Below are positions 8,121-15,237 of a stretch of DNA of 64,000 nt, piece by piece. The notes under the pieces are model-generated. The model saw only the letters and a list, made by a program, of their open reading frames with translations, did no database searches and was not told where the DNA came from. Made by a program: the position numbers and the translations under genes. The stretch comes from Fontibacillus phaseoli. Its GTDB lineage: Bacteria > Bacillota > Bacilli > Paenibacillales > Paenibacillaceae. The DNA lies in the NCBI RefSeq assembly GCF_003337355.1, contig NZ_QPJW01000007.1:1-64000 (forward strand). The letters run 5' to 3'. Position 1 is the stretch's first letter, and each line of letters begins with the position of its first letter.

Positions 8121-9948
8121 GAACCAGCGCCTCCCTTCTTCCGGCAGCCTTCCAGCGCTGCGCGAATTCATCCACCGTGTAGCAAAGCTGCGGCATTCCC
8201 AGGGACCGGCTCAGCTCCAAAATTTGCGGCGCGGTCAGCCCGGCCAGATCCAGCAGATCGGCATCGGCGAACACCGACTCCCGGGTGCCGTTTCTAATCA
8301 TCCGTCCCTGATGCATGACAATGACGCGGTTAGCCCACTCCGCAACGAGCTGCATATCATGGGTTGCTACGATCACCGTTTCCACGTGGCGGTTCAATTG
8401 CTGCAGCAAGCGCGTAATATCCTTGCGGGTGGCAATATCGAGATTGGCCGTCGGCTCATCCAGCAAAATAACCAACGGATTCATGGCTACCCCGATCGCC
8501 AGCGAGGCGCGACGCTGCTGCCCGCCGCTAAGCAGACGTCCGTCGCGGTGCTGAAGCTCCGTTAGCCCGAAGCTGTCCAGAATGTCATCCACCTTCTGTT
8601 CGTAGCCGATCACGCGGCGGGCCTTCAGGAAGAACTCCACATCCTTGCGAATCGAATCTTCAATGAACATTTCTTCGGGATTTTGATAAATGTAAGTCAC
8701 CATATCCGCCAGTTGCTCCGGCGGCGTTCGCAGCGTGTCTACGCCTTTCACCCGGACGTGACCAGCCTCAGGCTTCGTCACCCCGGTGATCAGCTTCAGG
8801 AAGGAAGACTTTCCGGCGCCATTATTCCCTACCAGGGCAACCAGGTCGCCCGGGTTGAACGTTACGCTGACATCGTCCAGCACAACCTTTCGTTCCCTCG
8901 TGACCGTTCGGTAGGAGAAACGGGCATGCTTGACCTCGATGATTGGATTCACGGCGTTTGAGGAGTTTGAGGCGTTGACTGCGCCGCCAAGCCCCGCCGC
9001 CGAATCGTCCGCCCCCATAGAACCAAGGGGATCAACAACAACATTCTCTTCACGCTGCTCCCCCTGCAAACGGCCAAAATACTTCACCGCTTCCTCCAAG
9101 GTAACCGGGTACCGGTGCGACTCTACCCCTGCTTCTTCCCCAGTCCCTCCGACGCCAAAGTCGTAACCGGACTCGGCAACTTTTGCAGCGGCCTGCGTGA
9201 CCTGGGGCGGGTAAATATGACTCACCTCCAGTTGGTTCAGCTCTCGCAGCGCTTCCTTTACCGGCCTGGACCAGAGAACCCGTCCCGCATCCATAAGCAC
9301 TACCGTCTTGCAATATTCGGCGATAAACTCGGTATGATGTTCGATCACGATAATGGTTTTTCTATGGCACTCGTTCAAATTCCGCAGCAGATCGTAAATC
9401 TTCCCGGCATGGCTTGGGTCTAGCTGAGCCACCGGCTCATCGATAATCAGGATATCGGGATCCAGCGAGATTGCACCGGCCAAGGCGAGCTGATGCTTCT
9501 GTCCGCCGCTGAGCTGCCAGATGAACTCCTTCGGATCGCACTGCAGATCAACCAGCCGTAGAGCCCGGCGCCCGCGCTCCATGTAATCCTCGAAGCCATA
9601 GTTCAGCGGGGCGAACCCGGCATCATCCAATACCGTCGGACGGATCAGTTGATTTTCGAAGTCCTGGTATACGTAACCAACATGGCGTGACAGCTGCGCA
9701 ACGTTATGCTTCAGCGTATCGAGTCCGTTCACTTGAACGCTGCCTTCGTAATCGCCGACATAATAGTGCGGTATCAATCCATTCAGCGTTTTGCACAGCG
9801 TGGATTTGCCGCTGCCGTTCCCTCCGATTACGGCGACGAAATCACCGCGCTTGATCTCCAGGGAAACTCCGTTCAACACCGATTGCTCGGCACCCGGATA
9901 TGTAAATGTGACCCCTTCCATGACAACGATATTGTTTTCATCACGCAT
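8104..9948 (-). CDS. ECF transporter ATPase with two fused ABC domains
   Basis: 614 residues: two ATP-binding cassettes in one chain, replacing the usual EcfA1/EcfA2 pair. Domain 1 has Walker A GGNGSGKST, signature LSGGQKHQ and Walker B ILIIDEP. A linker rich in Ala, Gly and Asn spans about residues 275-335. Domain 2 has GNNGAGKSS, LSGGQQRR and VILLDEPTANLD. Both halves keep the catalytic Glu, so both sites may hydrolyse ATP. The ATG overlaps the TAA of the S-component gene (TAATG). The arrangement resembles B. subtilis YkoD. Confidence 0.92.
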   Translation of the reverse strand: MRDENNIVVMEGVTFTYPGAEQSVLNGVSLEIKRGDFVAVIGGNGSGKSTLCKTLNGLIPHYYVGDYEGSVQVNGLDTLKHNVAQLSRHVGYVYQDFENQLIRPTVLDDAGFAPLNYGFEDYMERGRRALRLVDLQCDPKEFIWQLSGGQKHQLALAGAISLDPDILIIDEPVAQLDPSHAGKIYDLLRNLNECHRKTIIVIEHHTEFIAEYCKTVVLMDAGRVLWSRPVKEALRELNQLEVSHIYPPQVTQAAAKVAESGYDFGVGGTGEEAGVESHRYPVTLEEAVKYFGRLQGEQREENVVVDPLGSMGADDSAAGLGGAVNASNSSNAVNPIIEVKHARFSYRTVTRERKVVLDDVSVTFNPGDLVALVGNNGAGKSSFLKLITGVTKPEAGHVRVKGVDTLRTPPEQLADMVTYIYQNPEEMFIEDSIRKDVEFFLKARRVIGYEQKVDDILDSFGLTELQHRDGRLLSGGQQRRASLAIGVAMNPLVILLDEPTANLDIATRKDITRLLQQLNRHVETVIVATHDMQLVAEWANRVIVMHQGRMIRNGTRESVFADADLLDLAGLTAPQILELSRSLGMPQLCYTVDEFAQRWKAAGRREALVHGVCT

Positions 9949-10829
9949 TAAGCCTGACCGCTCCTATCCATTTGCTGTGGTGTTCTTTTGCCTTTGCGGA
10001 TCAGCAGCAGAATCGTAATCAACGCCACGATGGCAGCCGCACCGATACTAACCCAGATGAACCACCCGCCTATGCTCTCCAGGAAATCCGCATCCCAGTC
10101 GATCAGCGCCATATCCGACTCCGCCAGAAACTCTGCGCCGAACGCTGCAAAAGCCAAAACTATGGAAATAACGATCAATCGCGGAGCGATGATTTCACCC
10201 AATGAATATTTCATCCGGTTATCGCGCGGTTTCATGCCGAGCAACGGCTCGATCTTGCCGTACAAACGAGGGACCAGATACAAGGTCGGCAACAAAGCGA
10301 ACAAAATACCGGAGAACAAGACGTCATTCAGAAAAGAGACCCCTTCTACGACCACTACGCTTTGCGCCAAGCCCGGAACGGCTTCGAATTCCTCTACCCC
10401 CACCCATACCTTGGCAATATCCACCGCACTGCTGATAAACTGGTGGATAGCAACGCCGGTAATCGCGGCAATCCCGACCTGTCTGCGGTTTCGCGGATCG
10501 TTGACGAGACTCCCGGCAATGAACATAGCTAGAGAAAATCCGATAAATTTCTCCAGCTCTCCGAGACCGCCGAACTGGCCCAGCATAATCTCGCCGAAAA
10601 TCACTTCGCCCAGCGCCGCGCCAACGGCGGCATAAAATGGATGGAACAGGATGCATAGCGTCAACGGAATAAAAGCGAAGTACTCCACCGAAAATTCCAC
10701 CGGACCAAGCCGCAGGGATGGAATCAGCTCCGTAATCATGTTGGACAAGCCGTACAAGGACATAGACAAAATAAACACCATCATTTTTTGCGATTGCGTA
10801 AGCACATATCTTTTTTGGGATTGAATCAC
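9948..10829 (-). CDS. Putative ECF transporter substrate-binding (S) component
   Basis: 293-residue membrane protein with about seven hydrophobic helices, starting at GTG after AAAGGAGGG. It is called an S component because it heads an operon with a fused ECF ATPase and a T component, and because helix 1 (SQKMMVFILSMSLYGLSN) resembles the S-protein face that contacts EcfT. It is longer than most S proteins (about 190 residues): an extra helix lies in the C-terminal 80 residues. It does not look like YkoE, ThiT or RibU, so the substrate is unknown. RpiR control and the PHP enzyme suggest a phosphorylated or sugar-like metabolite, while the MTH1187 gene suggests a thiamine-like one. Confidence 0.72.
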   Translation of the reverse strand: MIQSQKRYVLTQSQKMMVFILSMSLYGLSNMITELIPSLRLGPVEFSVEYFAFIPLTLCILFHPFYAAVGAALGEVIFGEIMLGQFGGLGELEKFIGFSLAMFIAGSLVNDPRNRRQVGIAAITGVAIHQFISSAVDIAKVWVGVEEFEAVPGLAQSVVVVEGVSFLNDVLFSGILFALLPTLYLVPRLYGKIEPLLGMKPRDNRMKYSLGEIIAPRLIVISIVLAFAAFGAEFLAESDMALIDWDADFLESIGGWFIWVSIGAAAIVALITILLLIRKGKRTPQQMDRSGQA

Positions 10830-11095
10830 TTGCTTTCCCTCCTTTAATTAGGTTGTTCAAACGTCCTTTCTTCAAGCTAATCCCAATATAGAGTCCAATT
10901 ATTAAATTCGATGTCCAGGAACGTTAAAATCATGTAAATAAAATTACATAAATATAATTTATGAAAAAATACACATCATTACCAGTCCGTCCTTTGCTTC
11001 TCGGATTGGATATGAATCGCTTTTGCCCATAATAAAGCCGGTATGTTAATCTATTTCTATCAAAGCACCAGACGAAGAAAGTGAGGCCATCTCTC

Positions 11096-11926
11096 GTGAA
11101 GCTGAACTGGAACACCGAGGCCCTGTCGCCGGGTCAGTTTAAAATCGCGGATTACATCCAAAAAAACTCGCAAACCGTCCTGTTCTCCACCGAACAGGAA
11201 ATCGCCGACGCACTGGGGCTGAGCATTGCTTCGGTCTCGCGGTTTTGGCGCACGGTCGGTTTCAAAAATATTAAAGACTTCAAAACCAAGCTGCGGAGCC
11301 AACTCGATGTGACGCCTGCGGCAAAAATGAAAAATATTATGGACAAAGCGGACGCCAGTCCGCTTCCCCAGCAGTTTCTCGCAACAAGCATGAGACATCT
11401 CGAAGAAACGCTGACCCATTACTCCGCCGATTCCTTCGAAGCCGCCGTCACCGCCCTGACCTCGGCAAGGCGTATCTACATCTACGGTCCGGGCCCTTCG
11501 GCCGGGCTCACGGAGCTGCTTCATTACAGGCTCGGCCGATTCGGACTCTCTCTTCATCGACTGGACCGCGGCGGGAGCGAGTTGTTTGAAGATCTTCTTC
11601 ACCTCACCGGGGAAGATCTCGTAGTCCTGTTCGGGTTCGTCCGGCTGCTCCCGGAAGCAAAGGTGATCGTCGATCATGCCAAAGAGACCGGCTACCGGAC
11701 TTTGCTCATTACGGACCGGCTCGTTGCCGACTTTTCCGATCAATGCGATATCACGCTGTTTGCCAGCCGGGGAGAAACCTGGGAATTCCACTCCATGATT
11801 GCCCCTACGTTTATAGTGGAAAATTTGATTGTCGCGGTAGGAATGAGGAATCAGGAGGATCATCTGCACAAGTTAAATGAGTTGAATCAGCTACGAAAGA
11901 AATACGCCCAGGAGCTTCCAAGATGA
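11096..11926 (+). CDS. RpiR family transcriptional regulator
   Basis: 276 residues. The N-terminal HTH_6 domain (about residues 10-75, with STEQEIADALGLSIASVSRF as recognition region) is followed by a SIS sugar-phosphate-binding domain (about 100-240, with RIYIYGPGPSAGL). Such proteins switch genes in response to phosphosugars. The GTG at 11096 is preferred because GTGAGG lies 8 bp upstream. An earlier GTG at 11081 has no site. It is divergent from the ECF operon across about 270 bp, where its operator probably lies. Confidence 0.9.
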   Translation: MKLNWNTEALSPGQFKIADYIQKNSQTVLFSTEQEIADALGLSIASVSRFWRTVGFKNIKDFKTKLRSQLDVTPAAKMKNIMDKADASPLPQQFLATSMRHLEETLTHYSADSFEAAVTALTSARRIYIYGPGPSAGLTELLHYRLGRFGLSLHRLDRGGSELFEDLLHLTGEDLVVLFGFVRLLPEAKVIVDHAKETGYRTLLITDRLVADFSDQCDITLFASRGETWEFHSMIAPTFIVENLIVAVGMRNQEDHLHKLNELNQLRKKYAQELPR

Positions 11927-11984
11927 TCGATGGACTAAACCTGGTTTCGGAATTTTCGGGTTAAAAATTTCAAAAAAATTTTTC

Positions 11985-12026
11985 ATCCCCGCTGGACCGC
12001 ACCGCGGTTGCTTTCAGGGGATTTTT
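11985..12026 (+). terminator. Terminator of the RpiR gene
   Basis: ATCCCC pairs with GGGGAT around an inner CCG/CGG helix and is followed by TTTTTCATTTTTTT. It lies about 60 bp after the stop codon. Confidence 0.7.
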
Positions 12027-12061
12027 CATTTTTTTCAACCGTCCAAATTAAGATAGGCCCA

Positions 12062-12090
12062 TTTACAAACACAATATATGGGGTTAATAT
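12062..12090 (+). promoter_or_regulatory. Candidate sigma-A promoter of nrdDG
   Basis: TTTACA at 12062-12067 and TAATAT at 12085-12090 are separated by 17 bp, which predicts transcription from about 12097, just ahead of the riboswitch. The first NrdR-like box lies in the spacer. Confidence 0.5.
12069..12084 (+). promoter_or_regulatory. NrdR-like box 1
   Basis: ACACAATATATGGGGT matches the NrdR consensus form ACACAATATATAGTGT at 14 of 16 positions. It lies between the -35 and -10 elements. NrdR represses ribonucleotide reductase genes by binding pairs of such boxes. Confidence 0.65.
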
Positions 12091-12100
12091 ATTAACAGGA

Positions 12101-12116
12101 CAACAAAATATAGTGT
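12101..12116 (+). promoter_or_regulatory. NrdR-like box 2
   Basis: CAACAAAATATAGTGT matches the same consensus at 13 of 16 positions. Its centre is 32 bp from box 1 (about three helical turns), the spacing usual for paired NrdR boxes. It lies just after the predicted transcription start. Confidence 0.65.
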
Positions 12117-12335
12117 GAACGGGTGGTCCGGCGCCCTAGACGCCGGGTCTTAAAAGGGAAGGCGGTGCAAATCCGCTGCGGTCCCGCCACTGTAATCGGA
12201 GCGCCTGGGAATCTCTTGTGATCTTCCCAAGGCAATTCGCCGGCATAATGCCACTAAGGGAGTTTTAGATCTCCCCCGGGAAGGCGCCGGTGCATGACCG
12301 AAAGCCAGGAGACCTGCCCGTTTGGAAGACACCGC
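12115..12335 (+). ncRNA. Cobalamin (B12) riboswitch
   Basis: The conserved cobalamin aptamer blocks occur in order: GGTGCAAATCCGCTGCGGTC, the CCCGCCACTGTAA core, then the 3' B12 box AAGCCAGGAGACCTGCC at 12302-12318. The limits are approximate. It lies upstream of nrdD. Cobalamin riboswitches normally shut genes off when B12 is present, so this one should restrain the B12-independent reductase when a class II enzyme could work. No class II gene is in this window. Confidence 0.95.
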
Positions 12336-12365
12336 GCTAACCTGCGAGGAACAGGGAGGTGTCCG

Positions 12366-12494
12366 ATGCAGCTCTTACATAGCTTTGATTTTGACTTCAC
12401 GGTTACGCCTTCCTACAGCTATCATTCTGGAGACCTTCGGGCATTTTCGGCCTTGCCGGGTTGGAAATGCTTTTTATACGGGATTATTACCTAG
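12366..12494 (+). CDS. Possible 42-residue leader peptide
   Basis: A short frame (MQLLHSFDFDFTV... to a TAG) starts 6 bp after a strong GGGAGGT, better placed than many real genes here. It lies between the riboswitch and nrdD, ends 22 bp before the nrdD start, and has no recognised homologue. The site falls in the 3' arm of a small hairpin (GACACC at 12328-12333 with GGTGTC at 12358-12363), and the frame's end overlaps a terminator-like hairpin. This suggests a translated leader controlling nrdD, but it could be chance. Confidence 0.35.
   Translation: MQLLHSFDFDFTVTPSYSYHSGDLRAFSALPGWKCFLYGIIT
12441..12475 (+). terminator. Candidate attenuator hairpin ahead of nrdD
   Basis: GCATTT pairs with AAATGC around an inner CGGC/GCCG helix with a bulge, then five T follow at 12471-12475. 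It lies within the leader frame and could end transcription before nrdD. Confidence 0.45.
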
Positions 12495-12516
12495 TTATCG
12501 GGGAGGAAAACTTTAG

Positions 12517-14502
12517 ATGGCACTAATGAATCGGATCGTTACGGAAACAAACCGGGAGCAAATGATGGAAGAGGTTATCCGCCTTGGCGAAGAAATCGTC
12601 GAGAGCTCGAATTTGGAGGTCCTACGCGAAAACGCCAACTTGAACGGAGAAAGCTTCTCCGGCAAAATGAGCAAATTCGGCAGCGAGTACTCGAAATGGT
12701 ACGCAAACCATTTTGTCATGCCGCCGCGGGTCGTTCAGGCGATCAAGGACAATGTAGTCTATGTGCATGACCTCGATCAATACGCGATCGGCACGACGAA
12801 TTGCATTTTCATTCCGTTTGCCAAGCTGCTGCGCGAAGGTTTCAACACCGGCAACGGCAGCGTCCGGCCGCCGAACTCGATCATGACCGCGATGGCGCTC
12901 GTGGCGATTATATTCCAATCCCAGCAGAACTCCCAATACGGCGGCGTATCGGCCAACATGCTTGACTACGACCTTGAGCCTTACGTGGCGAAATCCTTCG
13001 CCAAATACTTCCGCAAAGGGCTGGAGTATTTTGAGGAAGGTGCCGGCGAGGCCGACTTTGGCGGTGAAATCAACATGAGCCGCAGCGATCTTCAAGCACA
13101 ATATCCGAAATCTTTTAAATATGCGTTAAAAGAAACCGAAAGCGAGACGCTGCAAGGCGCGGAGAGTCTGATTCATAACCTGAATACGATGTCCAGCCGC
13201 GCAGGGGGACAAATTCCGTTCACCAGCATCAACTACGGCACCTGCACGTCGCCGGAAGGCCAGCTCGTCATCAGTTCCCTGTTGACGGCCACGATGCGCG
13301 GACTCGGCAGCGGAGAAACGCCGATTTTCCCGATTCAGATTTTCAAATGCAAGCAAGGCGTCAACCAAAACCCGGGCGAGCCGAACTATCATCTCTTCCT
13401 GAAGTCGGCGGAATGCTCGGCCAAGCGGCTGTATCCGAACTTCGCTAACCTGGATGCCCCATTGAATCTCATGCACTACGATCCGGCCGATCCGGATACC
13501 GAGTTCGCTACGATGGGCTGCCGCACGCGGGTGCTGAGCGACCGCTTCGGACGCAATCGCCTGTCCGGGAAAGGCAATCTTTCCTTTAATACGCTAAACC
13601 TCGTCAAGCTCGGACTTGAGCACGGGATTGCGTTGGGACGGAGAACCGTTGCGGATGAGCGCGGCTTCTACCATGAACTCGACCATTACCTGGACATCGC
13701 GCTGGAAGGCCTGCTTCACCGATTCCAAATCCAGGCCGCGCAAAAAGCGAAGGCTTCCGATTTTATGATGCGCGAGGGCGTTTGGGAAGGCGGAGAAAAT
13801 CTGGACCCTGAGGAAAACGTCGGCGAACTGATTAAACACGGTTCCTTGTCCATCGGATTCATCGGGCTGGCGGAATGCATGAAGGCCATGTACGGCAAAC
13901 ATCATGGCGAAGATGAGCAGGTTTACCAAAAAGCTTACGACCTGATTGCTTACTTACGCGACTACTGCGACAGACAAGGCGAGCTTCACAACCTGAACAT
14001 CACGTTGTTCGCCACGCCTGCGGAAGGGCTGTCCGGCAAATTCACCAAGCGTGACCGGGCCTTCTACGGCACCGTGCCGGGCGTCGTCGACCGGGAGTAT
14101 TACACAAATTCTTTCCACATCCCGGTGTACTACAAGATTAGCGCCGCGAAAAAGATTCGGCTGGAAGCCGCGTTCCACGGACTGTGCAATGCGGGAGCCA
14201 TCTCTTATATCGAGTTGAACGGAAACGCCCGCAGCAACCCGGCGGCATTCCTGCAAATCGTTCAATACGCGCTGTCACAGCAAGTCAGCTACTTTAGCAT
14301 CAACCATCCGATCGACCGTTGCTCCGCGTGCGGGTTTGAGGGCATTATCGGGGCCACCTGCCCTTCCTGCAATAGCCACGAGAAGGACGTTTATATCCGT
14401 CGGCTGCGCCGCGTGACCGGTTATCTGACCGGGGACTATCAGACCCGTTTCAATGCAGCGAAGCAGGCCGAGGTCCGCGACCGGGTGAAGCACGACGCAT
14501 GA
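12517..14502 (+). CDS. nrdD: Anaerobic (class III) ribonucleotide reductase large subunit
   Basis: 661 residues that reduce ribonucleoside triphosphates to deoxy forms without oxygen, using a glycyl radical. The radical loop RRVTGYLTG lies near the C-terminus (about residues 629-637). Just before it a zinc site is formed by CSACGF and CPSC (about 602-620). The NTMSSRAGGQIPFTSINYGT segment (near 225) is typical of the catalytic core. The N-terminus begins close to the core and lacks the roughly 90-residue ATP-cone seen in E. coli NrdD, so dATP control may differ. A GGGGAGG site precedes the ATG. The gene overlaps nrdG by 4 bp. Expected controls are the NrdR boxes, the cobalamin riboswitch and the possible leader peptide. 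Confidence 0.97.
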   Translation: MALMNRIVTETNREQMMEEVIRLGEEIVESSNLEVLRENANLNGESFSGKMSKFGSEYSKWYANHFVMPPRVVQAIKDNVVYVHDLDQYAIGTTNCIFIPFAKLLREGFNTGNGSVRPPNSIMTAMALVAIIFQSQQNSQYGGVSANMLDYDLEPYVAKSFAKYFRKGLEYFEEGAGEADFGGEINMSRSDLQAQYPKSFKYALKETESETLQGAESLIHNLNTMSSRAGGQIPFTSINYGTCTSPEGQLVISSLLTATMRGLGSGETPIFPIQIFKCKQGVNQNPGEPNYHLFLKSAECSAKRLYPNFANLDAPLNLMHYDPADPDTEFATMGCRTRVLSDRFGRNRLSGKGNLSFNTLNLVKLGLEHGIALGRRTVADERGFYHELDHYLDIALEGLLHRFQIQAAQKAKASDFMMREGVWEGGENLDPEENVGELIKHGSLSIGFIGLAECMKAMYGKHHGEDEQVYQKAYDLIAYLRDYCDRQGELHNLNITLFATPAEGLSGKFTKRDRAFYGTVPGVVDREYYTNSFHIPVYYKISAAKKIRLEAAFHGLCNAGAISYIELNGNARSNPAAFLQIVQYALSQQVSYFSINHPIDRCSACGFEGIIGATCPSCNSHEKDVYIRRLRRVTGYLTGDYQTRFNAAKQAEVRDRVKHDA

Positions 14503-15020
14503 ACATATGCGGCTACTACCCGGAATCCATCAATGAAGGCGAAGGCCTTCGTGCCGCCATCTTCATCAGCGGCTGCCGACATTACTGCAAAGGCTGCTTC
14601 AGTGCAGCCACCTGGAATTTCAATTACGGCGAGCTGCTGACGCCGGAGCGGGAACTTGAAATCATCACCGACATTAAAAATAACCCCCTGCTCAGCGGGG
14701 TCAGCATTCTGGGCGGGGATCCATTTTTCTCCGCCGCCGAGGTCGGCGCCTTTGTCGATCACCTACGCCTTGAAGCCGGGCGACCCGTGCCGATTTGGAT
14801 TTACAGCGGATATACGTACGAAGAATTGACCGAGCACCGGGAGTCGCCGGAGTTTCGATTGCTGGAACGCTGCCAAGTGCTGGTAGACGGACGTTTCGTC
14901 GAAGAACTGCGTGATCCCTCCCTGCTCTACAGGGGCAGCTCCAATCAGCGTCTCATCGATATTGAGTCCAGCCTGTCTCAAGGTCAGCCAGCCCTGTGGG
15001 AGCCAACTTTCTCTTTCTAG
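14499..15020 (+). CDS. nrdG: Anaerobic ribonucleotide reductase activating enzyme
   Basis: 173-residue radical-SAM protein that installs the glycyl radical on NrdD. The cluster motif CRHYCKGC (CxxxCxxC) lies near residues 26-33, and the SAM-binding GGDP motif near 72. The length is normal for NrdG. The ATG overlaps the nrdD stop (ATGA), so the two proteins are translationally coupled. Confidence 0.96.
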   Translation: MNICGYYPESINEGEGLRAAIFISGCRHYCKGCFSAATWNFNYGELLTPERELEIITDIKNNPLLSGVSILGGDPFFSAAEVGAFVDHLRLEAGRPVPIWIYSGYTYEELTEHRESPEFRLLERCQVLVDGRFVEELRDPSLLYRGSSNQRLIDIESSLSQGQPALWEPTFSF

Positions 15021-15087
15021 CTTTCTGACTTTCTAGTATAATTGATAATCTGTGATGCTTTTCATAGCGAAAAGAAAAATCACTGTC

Positions 15088-15115
15088 GGCGTCTATTGCG
15101 AAGACGCCCCTTTTT
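15088..15115 (+). terminator. Terminator after nrdG
   Basis: A 7-bp stem GGCGTCT/AGACGCC with a 7-nt loop is followed by CCTTTTT. It separates nrdDG from nrdA, although readthrough is possible. Confidence 0.8.
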
Positions 15116-15237
15116 CCGTGATTATTCTCAATTTGAGAATTGAAAATTCATAGATTATTCCGGAATTTGAGCCATTCCATTCAATCCGGTCCATCACATC
15201 ACATTACATCCCATGCCATGAAAGCGAGGAATTCTAC

